Positions 7,630-16,543 of a stretch of 64,000 nt of DNA are shown piece by piece. The stretch covers positions 17,920 through 81,919 of the forward strand of contig CAITLJ010000013.1 in the NCBI GenBank assembly GCA_903893215.1, in the 5' to 3' direction. How positions within the stretch are numbered: position 1 is the stretch's first letter; every line of letters begins with the position of its first letter. The notes beneath the pieces are model-generated. The model was not told the DNA's origin. It searched no databases and saw nothing but the letters and a program-made list of their open reading frames with translations. The position numbers and the translations under genes are program-made. The DNA comes from an uncultured Ferrovum sp. GTDB taxonomy: Bacteria > Pseudomonadota > Gammaproteobacteria > Burkholderiales > Ferrovaceae.

Positions 7630-9168
7630 ATGGACAAGTCCTTGCAGCCTTTCCATCCGGACCTGCCAGCAGTCAATACGGCTGTGGCAGACGGCGAAGG
7701 TGCCTGTCACTCCACCGACCAGCGTCTGCACGCCGCAGCGATTGCGTCCGGCAAGGGCGAGGTGCTGGAACGGTATGCCGCCGACTACCCGGTCGGGCCG
7801 CATGATCAGCCACAAAGCATGTGTCCTGCCTTTGGTTCCCTGCGCGTCGGTCTGCGCATGCGTCGCACGGCGACGGTTCTTTCCGGTTCGGCCTGCTGTG
7901 TTTATGGCCTGACCTTCACTTCGCACTTTTACGGCGCCAAGCGCAGCGTGGGCTATGTGCCCTTCAATTCGGAGACCCTGGTCACCGGCAAGCTGTTCGA
8001 GGACATTCGTGACGCCGTGTTTGCCTTGGCCGACCCGGTCAAGTATGACACCGTGGTGGTGACCAACCTGTGCGTGCCCACCGCATCTGGCGTACCCCTG
8101 CAACTGTTGCCGCGCGAGATCAACGGGGTGCGCATCATCGGGATTGACGTGCCAGGTTTCGGCATTCCCACCCACGCCGAGGCCAAGGATGTGCTGGCCG
8201 GTGCCATGCTGCGCTATGCACGCAACGAAGCCGCCGCGGGGCCGGTGCCGGCGCCGCGCAGCGGTGTCAGCGAGCGTCCGACCGTGACGCTGCTGGGCGA
8301 AATGTTCCCGGCGGACCCGGTTGGTATCGGCATGCTGCTCGAGCCGATGGGGCTTGCGGCCGGTCCGGTGGTGCCCACCCGCGAATGGCGCGAGTTGTAT
8401 GCCGCGCTGGATTGCGCCACGGTGGCAGCGATCCATCCCTTTTATACCGCTTCGGTACGCGAGTTCACCTCTGCCGGACGGAGCGTGGTCGGTTCGGCAC
8501 CTGTCGGCATATCCGGCACCCGCGACTGGCTGGCAGCTATCGGGCAGGCCTGCAATGTGCCGGCCGAACAGGTGGCGCAGGCCCAGCAGCGCTTTGTGCC
8601 CTTGATCCAGGCTGCGCTGGAGCGTAACCCGATCCGTGGACGGATCACGCTGTCGGGTTACGAAGGCTCCGAACTGCTGGTCGCCCGGTTGCTGGTCGAA
8701 AGTGGTGCCGATGTGCGCTACGTAGGCACGGCCTGCCCGCGCACGCCCTGGTCGGACACCGACCGTGAATGGCTGGAGGCGCGCGGCGTGCACGTGCAGT
8801 TCCGCGCATCACTGCAGCAGGACCTGGCGGCGATGGACGAATGGAAGCCCCAGCTGGCGATCGGCACCACGCCCGTGGTGCAGGAAGCCAAGCAGCGCGC
8901 CATTCCGGCGCTGTACTTCACCAACCTGATCTCGGCGCGTCCGCTGATGGGGATTGCCGGCGCTGGCTCGCTGGCCCAGGTGGTCAATGCCGCCATGGCC
9001 AATCAGTCGCGCTTCGATACCATGCGCGACTTTTTTGAAGGGGTGGGTCAGGGCGATCAGGCAGGCATCTGGTCGGCCAAGCCGGTGGAGCGACCCGAAT
9101 TCCGCGCCAACTACCGGCGCCTGCTCGACAAGAAGATCAAGGCGCGCAAGGCTGAGGAGATGATCTGA
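7630..9168 (+). CDS. bchY: chlorophyllide a reductase, subunit Y
   Basis: A 512-residue NifD-like catalytic subunit. The early segment [16 protein letters not shown] and [22 protein letters not shown] contains cysteines expected to ligand the shared iron-sulfur cluster with BchZ, and [15 protein letters not shown] is a further conserved Cys-containing stretch. With BchZ and BchX it reduces the C7=C8 bond of chlorophyllide a to the bacteriochlorin. The ATG at 7630 follows bchX by 10 bases and gives the expected length; the frame is open upstream but only inside bchX. The TGA stop overlaps the bchZ ATG by one base. Confidence 0.95.
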   Translation: MDKSLQPFHPDLPAVNTAVADGEGACHSTDQRLHAAAIASGKGEVLERYAADYPVGPHDQPQSMCPAFGSLRVGLRMRRTATVLSGSACCVYGLTFTSHFYGAKRSVGYVPFNSETLVTGKLFEDIRDAVFALADPVKYDTVVVTNLCVPTASGVPLQLLPREINGVRIIGIDVPGFGIPTHAEAKDVLAGAMLRYARNEAAAGPVPAPRSGVSERPTVTLLGEMFPADPVGIGMLLEPMGLAAGPVVPTREWRELYAALDCATVAAIHPFYTASVREFTSAGRSVVGSAPVGISGTRDWLAAIGQACNVPAEQVAQAQQRFVPLIQAALERNPIRGRITLSGYEGSELLVARLLVESGADVRYVGTACPRTPWSDTDREWLEARGVHVQFRASLQQDLAAMDEWKPQLAIGTTPVVQEAKQRAIPALYFTNLISARPLMGIAGAGSLAQVVNAAMANQSRFDTMRDFFEGVGQGDQAGIWSAKPVERPEFRANYRRLLDKKIKARKAEEMI

Positions 9169-10601
9169 TGTATGTGATCGATCATGACCGCGCTGGCGGC
9201 TACTGGGGGGCGGTGTACGTGTTCACCGCGATCAAGGGCCTGCAGGTAATCATCGACGGTCCGGTGGGCTGCGAGAACCTGCCGGTCACGTCCGTCCTGC
9301 ATTACACCGATGCGCTGCCGCCACATGAGTTGCCGATCGTGGTCACCGGTCTGGCGGAAGAAGAACTGGGTCAGCATGGTACCGAAGGTGCGATGAAGCG
9401 CGCACATGCCACGCTCGATCCCTGCCTGCCAGCCGTGGTGGTGACCGGCTCGATTGCCGAGATGATCGGGGGCGGTGTCACGCCCGAAGGCACCAATATC
9501 CAGCGCTTCCTGCCGCGCACCATCGACGAGGACCAGTGGCAAAGCGCCAACCGTGCGCTCAACTGGTTGTGGACCGAGTACGGCACGCGGCGTATCCCGG
9601 TGCCACCCAAACGCGAAGACGGGCAAAAGCCCCGCGTCAATCTGATCGGTGCCTGCTATGGCATGTTCAATACCTGGTCTGACCTGGCCGAGATCCGTCG
9701 CCTGGTGGAAGGTATCGGCGCAGAGGTCAACCTGAGTTTTCCACTGGGCAGTCACCTGGCCGAGGTGGCCAACCTGAACAATGCCGAAGTCAACATCTGC
9801 ATGTACCGCGAATATGGTCGTCTGCTTTGCGAAACCCTGGGGCGACCCTGGCTGCAGGCACCCATCGGCCTGCACAGCACCACGCGTTTTCTGCGCGCAT
9901 TGGGCGAGTTGCTGGGACTGGATCCGGAGCCGTTCATCGAACGCGAGAAGCACACCACCATCAAGCCCTTGTGGGACCTCTGGCGTTCGGTGACACAGGA
10001 CTTTTTTGCCACGGCCAGCTTTGGCATTCACGCCACCGAAACCCATACCCGCGGTATCCGGCATTTTCTGGAAGACGAAATGGGTCTGCCCTGCCAGTTC
10101 GCCTTTTCGCGCAAACCCGGCATCAAGCCTGACAACGAGGCGGTGCGCGAGGCGATCCGCACCAAGCCGCCGCTGATCTTGTTCGGTAGTTTCAACGAGC
10201 GCATGTACATGGCCGAAGCGGGGGGGCGAGGCGTCTTTCTGCCGGCTTCCTTTCCGGGCGCAATCATCCGTCGTCATACCGGCACGCCGTTCATGGGCTA
10301 CTCCGGGGCCACGTACCTGGTGCAGGAAGTCTGCAATGCGCTGTTTGATGCGCTGTTCCACATCATCCCGCTCGGTACCGACCTGGATCGGGTGGAAGCC
10401 ACGCCCGGCCGGCTGCATCGCGAGCTGCTCTGGGATGCCGCCGCCAAGGAGGCACTGGACCATCACCTGGAGCAACAACCGGTGCTGGTGCGGATTTCCG
10501 CGGCCAAGACCTTGCGCGATGCGATCGAGGCCAGGGCGCGCGCGCAGGGGCTCGAGCGCGTACGAATTGAAGAAGCAGAGAGCGCGCTGGCGCTGGCCTG
10601 A
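9168..10601 (+). CDS. bchZ: chlorophyllide a reductase, subunit Z
   Basis: A 477-residue NifK-like subunit beginning [19 protein letters not shown], with the conserved cysteine region [28 protein letters not shown] that helps bind the cluster at the BchY interface. The C-terminal part carries [12 protein letters not shown] and [15 protein letters not shown], the usual BchZ end. The BchYZ heterotetramer is soluble and receives electrons from BchX. The start codon overlaps the bchY stop (TGATG). No pufQ-like frame follows; instead a 206-base gap with a strong hairpin leads to pufB. Confidence 0.95.
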   Translation: MYVIDHDRAGGYWGAVYVFTAIKGLQVIIDGPVGCENLPVTSVLHYTDALPPHELPIVVTGLAEEELGQHGTEGAMKRAHATLDPCLPAVVVTGSIAEMIGGGVTPEGTNIQRFLPRTIDEDQWQSANRALNWLWTEYGTRRIPVPPKREDGQKPRVNLIGACYGMFNTWSDLAEIRRLVEGIGAEVNLSFPLGSHLAEVANLNNAEVNICMYREYGRLLCETLGRPWLQAPIGLHSTTRFLRALGELLGLDPEPFIEREKHTTIKPLWDLWRSVTQDFFATASFGIHATETHTRGIRHFLEDEMGLPCQFAFSRKPGIKPDNEAVREAIRTKPPLILFGSFNERMYMAEAGGRGVFLPASFPGAIIRRHTGTPFMGYSGATYLVQEVCNALFDALFHIIPLGTDLDRVEATPGRLHRELLWDAAAKEALDHHLEQQPVLVRISAAKTLRDAIEARARAQGLERVRIEEAESALALA

Positions 10602-10723
10602 AGGGGCAGCGCTGCGCAGTCTGAAATTGGGTTCGCACAGCGACTGACGCTGGCGGAGATAGGGTTTCACCGGGCCAGGCTGGCCGGAGAAAGGCGCCAC
10701 CACCACGAGGGGGGGCGAGGGAA

Positions 10724-10749
10724 GGGGAGCCGGTTGCACCCGGCTCCCC
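10724..10749 (+). promoter_or_regulatory. 10-bp stem-loop in the bchZ-pufB leader
   Basis: GGGGAGCCGG (10724-10733), hexaloop TTGCAC, CCGGCTCCCC (10740-10749): a perfect, very stable stem 58 bases before the pufB start, without a following T-run. Such 5' hairpins in puf transcripts are known to protect the processed pufBA message, so an RNA-stability element is more likely than a terminator. The rest of the 206-base gap contains no gene I can support and no pufQ. Confidence 0.7.
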
Positions 10750-10807
10750 TGATGAACCCGCGTTGAGAGGCGCGGAAACAGCCTTACGGCAAAAGGAGTC
10801 TATCACC

Positions 10808-11038
10808 ATGGCACAGGAAAGAGGTTCTGGGTCCATTTCGGGCCTGCGGGAAGAGGAGGCGAAGGAATTTCATGCCTTCTTCGTCACCAGCTTCATCGTG
10901 TTCACCCTGATCGCGATCGTTGCACACGTGTTGGTCTGGCAATGGCGGCCCTGGCTGCCCGGCGCCGAGGGTTACACCTCGATGCTCGACGGGGTGAAGG
11001 CCGCGGCCAACACCATCACCCCATACATGATGTCCTGA
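10808..11038 (+). CDS. pufB: light-harvesting complex 1 beta chain
   Basis: A 76-residue membrane polypeptide. The N-terminal [16 protein letters not shown], the single TM helix, and [14 protein letters not shown] are diagnostic of LH1/LH2 beta chains; the His of IVAHVLVW is the bacteriochlorophyll ligand and the first His (EFH) is the usual conserved N-terminal one. After WRPWLPG there is a C-terminal extension of about 24 residues, as seen in some betaproteobacterial PufB proteins. Start chosen at ATG 10808 behind AAAGGAG; an in-frame ATG at 10763 would add 15 residues with no support. It lies 12 bases before pufA. Confidence 0.95.
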   Translation: MAQERGSGSISGLREEEAKEFHAFFVTSFIVFTLIAIVAHVLVWQWRPWLPGAEGYTSMLDGVKAAANTITPYMMS

Positions 11039-11050
11039 GGAGGGAAGACT

Positions 11051-11233
11051 ATGTGGCGCATCTGGTTGCTTTTCGATCCGCGCAGGGTTCTGGTGGCACT
11101 GGCGATTTTCCTGTTCTCGCTGGCCATCCTGATCCATTTCATCCTGCTCAGCACCGACCGTTTCAACTGGCTGGAGGGATCCCACAAGGGTCACCCGGTG
11201 GCGGTCCAGGCAGCACCCACCCCGGGCAAGTAA
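11051..11233 (+). CDS. pufA: light-harvesting complex 1 alpha chain
   Basis: A 60-residue LH1 alpha polypeptide starting [18 protein letters not shown], the classic alpha-chain N-terminus, with one TM helix and the bacteriochlorophyll-ligating His in [17 protein letters not shown]. With PufB it forms the ring antenna around the reaction centre. A GGAGG ribosome-binding site lies just before the ATG. It is followed by 125 bases with two stem-loops before pufL, which probably separate the abundance of antenna and reaction-centre mRNA segments. Confidence 0.96.
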   Translation: MWRIWLLFDPRRVLVALAIFLFSLAILIHFILLSTDRFNWLEGSHKGHPVAVQAAPTPGK

Positions 11234-11248
11234 AGCCCAACCGGGTCA

Positions 11249-11295
11249 CCGGGCTCCGGAAGGTTACGGCGTGTCCGTAACTCCCGGAGTCCGGG
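11249..11295 (+). promoter_or_regulatory. large intercistronic hairpin between pufA and pufL
   Basis: An inner perfect stem GTTACGG (11263-11269) / CCGTAAC (11275-11281) with a CGTGT loop is continued by near-complementary outer arms CCGGGCTCCGG (11249-11259) and CCGGAGTCCGGG (11284-11295). There is no T-run. Its place after pufA matches the known pufA-pufL stem-loops that block 3'-5' decay and raise LH1 message above reaction-centre message. Confidence 0.78.
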
Positions 11296-11317
11296 TTGAC
11301 CTCAAGATTTTTGTAAG

Positions 11318-11336
11318 CCGGTGCCCACGGCACCGG
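11318..11336 (+). promoter_or_regulatory. second stem-loop in the pufA-pufL gap
   Basis: CCGGTGCC, loop CAC, GGCACCGG: a perfect 8-bp stem 12 bases upstream of the pufL AGGAG site (11349-11353). It could add to the decay barrier of the first hairpin or affect pufL translation. Confidence 0.6.
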
Positions 11337-11358
11337 TTGCATCCTGCAGGAGACGCAG

Positions 11359-12183
11359 ATGTCGATGCTCAGTTTTGAGAGGAAATACCGCGTTCGAGGG
11401 GGAACGCTGCTGGGGGGCGATCTCTTCGATTTCTGGGTCGGTCCCTTTTTTGTCGGTTTTTTCGGCGTGACCACCATCTTCTTTGCCGCCCTCGGCACAG
11501 CCCTGCTGATCTATGGGGCCTCGCTGGGCAGCACCTGGAATATCTGGCAGATCAGCATTGCGCCGCCTGACCTGCATTACGGCCTGGCGCTGGCACCACT
11601 CAAGGAAGGCGGCATCTGGCAGGTGGTGACGGTCTGCGCGCTGGGAGCCTTCATTTCCTGGGCGCTGCGCGAGGTGGAAATCTGCAACAAGCTGGGGATG
11701 GGCTATCACGTGCCCGTGGCGTTCGGTTTTGCCATCTTTGCCTTCACCAGCCTGAACGTGATCCGCCCCATGTTGCTGGGCGCCTGGGGACACGGTTTTC
11801 CTTACGGCATCCTGAGTCATCTCGACTGGGTCTCGAACACCGGTTACCAGTACCTGCACTTCCATTACAACCCGGCGCACATGCTGGCGATCACCTTCTT
11901 CTTCACCACCTGTCTGGCGCTTGCGCTGCATGGATCGTTGGTGCTGTCGTCAACCAATCCCGGGGAAGGCGAAGTGGTGAAAACCCCGGAGCACGAAGAC
12001 ACCTACTTCCGCGACTTTGTCGGCTACTCGATCGGCACGCTGGGCATCCATCGCCTGGGTCTGGTGCTCGCGTTGAATGCCGTGTTCTGGAGCGCGGTGT
12101 GCATCATCCTCAGTGGACCGTTCTGGACGCGTGGCTGGCCCGAGTGGTGGAACTGGTGGCTTGACCTGCCGATCTGGCGCTAA
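11359..12183 (+). CDS. pufL: photosynthetic reaction centre L subunit
   Basis: A 274-residue, five-helix L subunit. Conserved functional residues can be read directly: ALREVE contains the Glu that bonds the bacteriopheophytin; [13 protein letters not shown] and FHYNPAHM contain the His ligands of accessory and special-pair bacteriochlorophylls; LALHGSLVL and GTLGIHRLG contain the two non-haem iron His. It forms the type II reaction centre core with PufM in the inner membrane. Start ATG 11359 has an AGGAG site. It is followed by pufM after 14 bases. Confidence 0.97.
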   Translation: MSMLSFERKYRVRGGTLLGGDLFDFWVGPFFVGFFGVTTIFFAALGTALLIYGASLGSTWNIWQISIAPPDLHYGLALAPLKEGGIWQVVTVCALGAFISWALREVEICNKLGMGYHVPVAFGFAIFAFTSLNVIRPMLLGAWGHGFPYGILSHLDWVSNTGYQYLHFHYNPAHMLAITFFFTTCLALALHGSLVLSSTNPGEGEVVKTPEHEDTYFRDFVGYSIGTLGIHRLGLVLALNAVFWSAVCIILSGPFWTRGWPEWWNWWLDLPIWR

Positions 12184-12197
12184 GGGAGATACGGACC

Positions 12198-13175
12198 ATG
12201 GAATATCAGAACATCTTCACGCGCACGCAGGTTCGCAGTCATCCGCACCATGGGGTGCCGATGCGTGGCAACAGCCTGTTCGAGCGGCAGGGCGAGGGCT
12301 TCTTCAATTACTGGGCCGGCAAGATCGGCAATGCCCAGATTGGCCCGATTTATCTGGGGGCTACCGGGATCGCCTCGATCATCTGCTTTTTCATTGCCTT
12401 CGAGATCATGGGTCTCAACATGTGGGCGTCGGTCAACTGGGACCCCGTGCAGTTCATCCGCCAGTTGCCCTGGCTGGCACTCGATCCGCCGTCGCCGGCC
12501 TATGGCCTGCACATCCCGCCGCTCAATGAGGGAGGCTGGTGGCTGATCGCAGGTTTCTTCCTGACTGCCTCGATCCTGTTGTGGTGGGTGCGTACCTACC
12601 GGCGTGCCCTGGCACTCGGTATGGGCATGCATGTATCGCAAGCCTTTGCAGCGTCGATCTGGCTGTATCTGGTACTGGGTTTTTTCCGACCGCTGGCCAT
12701 GGGCAGCTGGGGCGAGGCGGTGCCGTTTGGCTTCTTTCCTCACCTGGACTGGACGGCCGCCCTGTCGCTGCGTTACGGCAATCTGTTCTACAACCCGTTC
12801 CACATGCTGTCGATCGCCTTCCTGTATGGGTCCGCACTGCTGTTTGCCATGCACGGCGCCACCATTCTGGCGGTGGGGCGTTATGGTGGTGAGCGCGAGA
12901 TCGAGCAGATCACCGACCGTGGCACGGCATCGGAACGCGCCGCCCTGTTCTGGCGCTGGACGATGGGCTTCAACGCCACCATGGAATCGGTGCATCGCTG
13001 GGCCTGGTGGTTTGCCATCCTGACCCCGATCACTGGCGGCATCGGCATCCTGCTCACCGGTACCGCGGTGGACAACTGGTATCTGTGGGCGGTCAAGCAC
13101 CATATTGCGCCGATCTATCCCACGCCGTGGCCGACCGTGGTCGACCCCGCCACCCTGCCGGGAGCTCCGCAATGA
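12198..13175 (+). CDS. pufM: photosynthetic reaction centre M subunit
   Basis: A 325-residue M subunit. PHLDW and [21 protein letters not shown] hold the His ligands of accessory and special-pair bacteriochlorophyll and the Tyr (FLYGS) near the primary donor; MHGATIL and ESVHRWAWW hold the iron His; [16 protein letters not shown] holds the iron-ligating Glu and the quinone A pocket Trp. The protein ends about 20 residues after the last helix with a Pro-rich tail. It is the partner of PufL. Its stop overlaps an ATG (13172) in the pufC frame, but the better pufC start is 13214. Confidence 0.97.
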   Translation: MEYQNIFTRTQVRSHPHHGVPMRGNSLFERQGEGFFNYWAGKIGNAQIGPIYLGATGIASIICFFIAFEIMGLNMWASVNWDPVQFIRQLPWLALDPPSPAYGLHIPPLNEGGWWLIAGFFLTASILLWWVRTYRRALALGMGMHVSQAFAASIWLYLVLGFFRPLAMGSWGEAVPFGFFPHLDWTAALSLRYGNLFYNPFHMLSIAFLYGSALLFAMHGATILAVGRYGGEREIEQITDRGTASERAALFWRWTMGFNATMESVHRWAWWFAILTPITGGIGILLTGTAVDNWYLWAVKHHIAPIYPTPWPTVVDPATLPGAPQ

Positions 13176-13213
13176 ACGCCCGACCTGACTCTCCCGTCAC
13201 CAGGAGTTCCACC

Positions 13214-14275
13214 ATGAAACAACCCGTGCCCTGGGCGCGTGCTGCGGCCATGCTGGCCGCGCTGCTCCTGCTCACTGCCTGTGAACGTCCCCCCGCGTAC
13301 TACACGCAGGGTGGCTATCGCGGCACCGCCATGGCCGATGTGCAGAATCCGCGCACCTTCCAGGCCAAGGTCGATGCGAACGTGGTACCCGACCCGAGTC
13401 CGGCCGCGGATCCCGGCGGACCGAAGGCCACCGAGGTGTACAAGAACGTGCAGGTGCTGGGTGACCTGTCGGCGGGCCAGTTCACCCGCGTGATGGTGGC
13501 CATCACCGGTTGGGTGGCGCCACAACAGGGTTGCCTTTACTGCCACAATCCGGCCAATTTTGCCGATGACAGCCTCTATACCAAGAAGGTGGCGCGACGG
13601 ATGCTGCAGATGACGCGGCGGGTGAACAGCGACTGGCAGTCGCACGTGCAGAAAACCGGCGTGACCTGCTACACCTGCCACCGCGGTAATCCTGTGCCGG
13701 CGCGGATCTGGTTTAAGGATCCGGGACCACGCACGGCCCAGGGTCTGGCAGGCAACAAATTTGGCCAGAACACCCCGGCCAGGGAAATCGGCCTGACCTC
13801 GCTGCCCTTCGATCCGTTCACCAACTATCTGGATCAGCACGAGCAGATCCGTATGGCCAGCACCACGGCCCTGCCGTCCGGTGACCACCAATCGATCAAG
13901 CAGACCGAGTGGACCTATGCCCTGATGATTCATTTTTCCAAGTCGCTGGGCGTCAACTGCACGTATTGCCACAACTCACGTGCCTTCGCGAGCTGGGCGC
14001 AGAGTCCGCCGCAGCGTTCCACCGCCTGGTACGGCATCCGCATGGTGCGCGACATCAACAACGTGTACATGAATTCGCTGGTGGATGTGTTCCCGGACTA
14101 CCGGAAGGGTGTCACCGGGGATGTCGCGAAAACCTACTGTGCCACCTGTCATCAGGGTGTGTACAAGCCGCTGCTGGGGGTGAGCATGGCGAAGGATTAT
14201 CCGGAACTGCAGGGCCCGTCACCGGAGGCGGCTGAAGCACCAGCCGCCAAGCCGGCGGAAGTCGCGGCCCGATAG
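13214..14275 (+). CDS. pufC: reaction-centre tetraheme cytochrome c subunit
   Basis: A 353-residue lipoprotein cytochrome. The ATG at 13214 has a CAGGAG site 8 bases upstream and begins a lipoprotein signal peptide with the lipobox LLTAC (Cys23). Four CxxCH haem sites are visible: CLYCH (107-111), CYTCH (152-156), CTYCH (249-253) and CATCH (309-313), with Met-rich helices before them. The periplasmic subunit re-reduces the photo-oxidised special pair. An alternative start at 13172 overlaps the pufM stop and would place 14 residues before the signal peptide. The alanine/proline-rich C-terminus is followed by two terminators. Confidence 0.96.
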   Translation: MKQPVPWARAAAMLAALLLLTACERPPAYYTQGGYRGTAMADVQNPRTFQAKVDANVVPDPSPAADPGGPKATEVYKNVQVLGDLSAGQFTRVMVAITGWVAPQQGCLYCHNPANFADDSLYTKKVARRMLQMTRRVNSDWQSHVQKTGVTCYTCHRGNPVPARIWFKDPGPRTAQGLAGNKFGQNTPAREIGLTSLPFDPFTNYLDQHEQIRMASTTALPSGDHQSIKQTEWTYALMIHFSKSLGVNCTYCHNSRAFASWAQSPPQRSTAWYGIRMVRDINNVYMNSLVDVFPDYRKGVTGDVAKTYCATCHQGVYKPLLGVSMAKDYPELQGPSPEAAEAPAAKPAEVAAR

Positions 14276-14281
14276 TGGCTC

Positions 14282-14311
14282 ACGGCGGGGTCCCCTGGCC
14301 CTGCCGTTTTT
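14282..14311 (+). terminator. first terminator after pufC
   Basis: ACGGC (14282-14286) pairs with GCCGT (14303-14307), with some further pairing inside, followed by T at 14307-14311. It starts 7 bases after the pufC stop. Confidence 0.55.
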
Positions 14312-14336
14312 CGCGTGCAACTCCCCTGGCGCGCGG

Positions 14337-14365
14337 CCCCGCCCCCTCAGGCGGGGTTCTTTTTT
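14337..14365 (+). terminator. second, stronger terminator after pufC
   Basis: CCCCGCC (14337-14343), loop CCCTCA, GGCGGGG (14350-14356), then TTCTTTTTT. Together with the preceding hairpin it marks the end of the puf operon and isolates the following membrane protein/P450 pair. Confidence 0.85.
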
Positions 14366-14384
14366 CACAAGCGGAGCGCGCGCG

Positions 14385-15089
14385 ATGTGGCCCTTCAAGC
14401 TGTTCCTGATCCTGCATGTGGTGGCTGGCGCCAGCGGATTGCTGCTGTTCTGGGTACCGGTGCTCAGTCGCAAGGGGGCGCAGGTCCATCGGTTTTATGG
14501 CCGGCTGTTCTGTTCCCTGATGCTGGTCACCGCCAGCATGGCGATCTGCATGGGGACATGCACCCTGCTGGCGCCGCGCGACACCCATCCCTTCCTGTTG
14601 ATGCCCGATGAACTGGTGGCGGGGGTGTTCGGCTGGATGATGATCTACCTTGCTGCGCTGACCATCAGTCTGGTCTGGCATGGTCAGCGCAGCACGCGCA
14701 CCCGACACGCGCCGCAGCAACGTCGTGCGCCCGCCGATGTGCTGGTGCAGATCGTCGTGTTGCTGCTCGCATTGCAATGTGCCCGGCAGGGCTGGCAACT
14801 GCACATGCCGCTGATGATGATGATGCCGCTGATCGGCGTGGCCTCGGTGGCCACCAATCTCTGGTACATGCTGCGTCCACCGGCCCACGGCAAGGCCTGG
14901 ATGATGGAGCACGTCAAGGCCTTGGTCGGGGCCGGTATTTCGGTCTACACAGCCTTCACCGCATTCGGCGCCGTGCATCTGCTGCCTGCGGCAGCGCTCA
15001 ATCCCGTCACCTGGTCGTTTCCGCTGGTTGCGGGGGTCAGCCTGATCCTGTGGCACTGGGCGGCCATCCGCCGCAGCGTGTTGCAGTGA
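14385..15089 (+). CDS. seven-TM membrane protein (possibly DUF2306-like)
   Basis: A 234-residue, strongly hydrophobic protein with about seven predicted TM helices (residues near 5-27, 40-63, 78-100, 122-140, 145-168, 182-205, 212-230). Possible cofactor- or metal-binding residues occur at helix ends: His in LILHVVAG, HRFYGR, and EHVKALVGA. The layout, with HRxxGR near helix 2, resembles the uncharacterised DUF2306 membrane family, but I cannot confirm this. Its stop overlaps the GTG start of the P450 gene (GTGA), so the two are translationally coupled and probably work together, perhaps in electron supply or substrate handling (inference). A GGAG site precedes the ATG. Confidence 0.75.
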   Translation: MWPFKLFLILHVVAGASGLLLFWVPVLSRKGAQVHRFYGRLFCSLMLVTASMAICMGTCTLLAPRDTHPFLLMPDELVAGVFGWMMIYLAALTISLVWHGQRSTRTRHAPQQRRAPADVLVQIVVLLLALQCARQGWQLHMPLMMMMPLIGVASVATNLWYMLRPPAHGKAWMMEHVKALVGAGISVYTAFTAFGAVHLLPAAALNPVTWSFPLVAGVSLILWHWAAIRRSVLQ

Positions 15090-16543
15090 CCCTCTACCGG
15101 CCGCCGGCACCCTGGCCAAGCGGTCCGTTGCGCTCGCTGTTACGGGTGGTGCTGCGGGGTGAACGCAACCTGCTCAGCCTGCTGCCCTTGCCCGCCTATC
15201 GCATGCGTATCGGCAGGCTGGGCTGGTCACGCCGCGGTATCGTGATGGTCAATGATCCGGCGCTGGTCAGCGAAGTGCTGCGCGATCCGCAGCAGATGTA
15301 TCCCAAGAACGACCTGATGGTGGACGCGCTGCAGGCGCTGGTAGGCGACTCGATGTTCGTCTGCAGTGGTGCCAACTGGCAACGTCAGCGCGCCATGATC
15401 GAACCCGCCTTCGCCCTGATGCGCATCGACCGCGTGTTCGACGGGATGGCGCAGGCAGTGGATGAGCAGGTCGCGCGGCTGGAGCTTGCAGCCTGTGATG
15501 GCACCCTGCTGTCGCTGGACGCCATGTTGAGCCGGCTCACTGCCGACATCGTGTGTCGCGCCATCTTTTCGGTGCCTTTGGCAAGCGCCACCGCGTATCG
15601 GGTGTTCGAGGATTTTCTGGTGTTCGAACGCTCATGCGCCAATGTGGACATTGGCCGGATGATCTTTGCACGCCCATGGACGGCCACGTCGCAGACCGCT
15701 GCCGTGCAGTCGGCCTGCCAGCGCATCCGTGCGCAGATCGGATGCCTGCTTGACCAGCATCAACAGACGCGCGCGCAGCAGCCTGCCAGCGCAGCGGTGC
15801 CGCCAGATCTGGCGCAAATGCTGGTCGAGGCGCGTGACCCCGCAAGTGGGCAGGGCTTCACTCGGGAGGAACTGATTGACCAGTTGGGTGTGTTTTTTCT
15901 GGCCGGGCACGAAACCACGGCGAGTGCACTCACCTGGGCCTTTTTCGTGCTGGCGATGCAACCCGCCCTGGCGTCGCGGCTGCGCGCAGAGGTGGCGGCA
16001 CAGCGTTTGCTGACTGGCGGGGTGCTCGACCCTGCTGCGCTGCGCCAGCTGTCCTTCACACGCAATGTGTTCCGCGAGGCATTGCGCCTGTATCCGCCCA
16101 TCACTTTCCTGCCGCGGGTGGCATTGCGCGATGGTCAGCTCGGACCCTGCCGCATCCGCCGCGGCAACATGATCATGATTGCGCCGTGGACCCTGCATCG
16201 GCATGCCGATTTTTGGGATAACCCGGATTGCTTCGACCCGGATCGCTTTGTCAGCGGGCTGGATCGCGCCCATGCCGCTGGTGCCTACATCCCGTTTGGG
16301 CAGGGGCCCCGCGTTTGCGTGGGCGCAGCTTTTGCCAGCCTGGAGGCCACCCTGATCCTGGCGCGTCTGGGCGAGTGCTTCAGCTTTACCGTGCAGGCAC
16401 CGGAGCGGGTGCGGCCGGCGGCGCGTCTGACGACCCGGCCGGAGCAGGAAATCCTGATCTCGGTCGGATTACTGGAACGCGCAGCGGCCGGGCCTTCAGT
16501 GCGCCCGGAATCACTGCGCTGGTCACAGATGAAAGCGTCCTGA
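15086..16543 (+). CDS. cytochrome P450
   Basis: A 485-residue P450. Hallmarks: I-helix oxygen-activation motif AGHETT at residues 273-278, the K-helix ExxR as EALR at 331-334, and the haem loop FGQGPRVCVG at 404-413 with the thiolate ligand Cys411. No N-terminal membrane anchor is obvious; the start is GTG 15086, overlapping the preceding stop. The family resembles bacterial CYP102/CYP4-like fatty acid or terpenoid hydroxylases in outline, but the substrate cannot be read from sequence. No ferredoxin or reductase gene is adjacent. Its place directly beside carotenoid and bacteriochlorophyll genes raises the possibility of a carotenoid or lipid substrate (inference). The 3' end overlaps the convergent PhzF-family gene by 21 bases. 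Confidence 0.93.
   Translation: MTLYRPPAPWPSGPLRSLLRVVLRGERNLLSLLPLPAYRMRIGRLGWSRRGIVMVNDPALVSEVLRDPQQMYPKNDLMVDALQALVGDSMFVCSGANWQRQRAMIEPAFALMRIDRVFDGMAQAVDEQVARLELAACDGTLLSLDAMLSRLTADIVCRAIFSVPLASATAYRVFEDFLVFERSCANVDIGRMIFARPWTATSQTAAVQSACQRIRAQIGCLLDQHQQTRAQQPASAAVPPDLAQMLVEARDPASGQGFTREELIDQLGVFFLAGHETTASALTWAFFVLAMQPALASRLRAEVAAQRLLTGGVLDPAALRQLSFTRNVFREALRLYPPITFLPRVALRDGQLGPCRIRRGNMIMIAPWTLHRHADFWDNPDCFDPDRFVSGLDRAHAAGAYIPFGQGPRVCVGAAFASLEATLILARLGECFSFTVQAPERVRPAARLTTRPEQEILISVGLLERAAAGPSVRPESLRWSQMKAS

Noticed and set aside
9111..10739. 542-codon minus-strand frame across bchZ
   Set aside because: Opposite-strand shadow of bchZ; composition (His/Gln/Arg-rich) and lack of any motif indicate it is not a gene.
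10602..10807. A pufQ gene between bchZ and pufB
   Set aside because: No frame with a PufQ-like membrane segment exists in this gap; the only structure is the hairpin.
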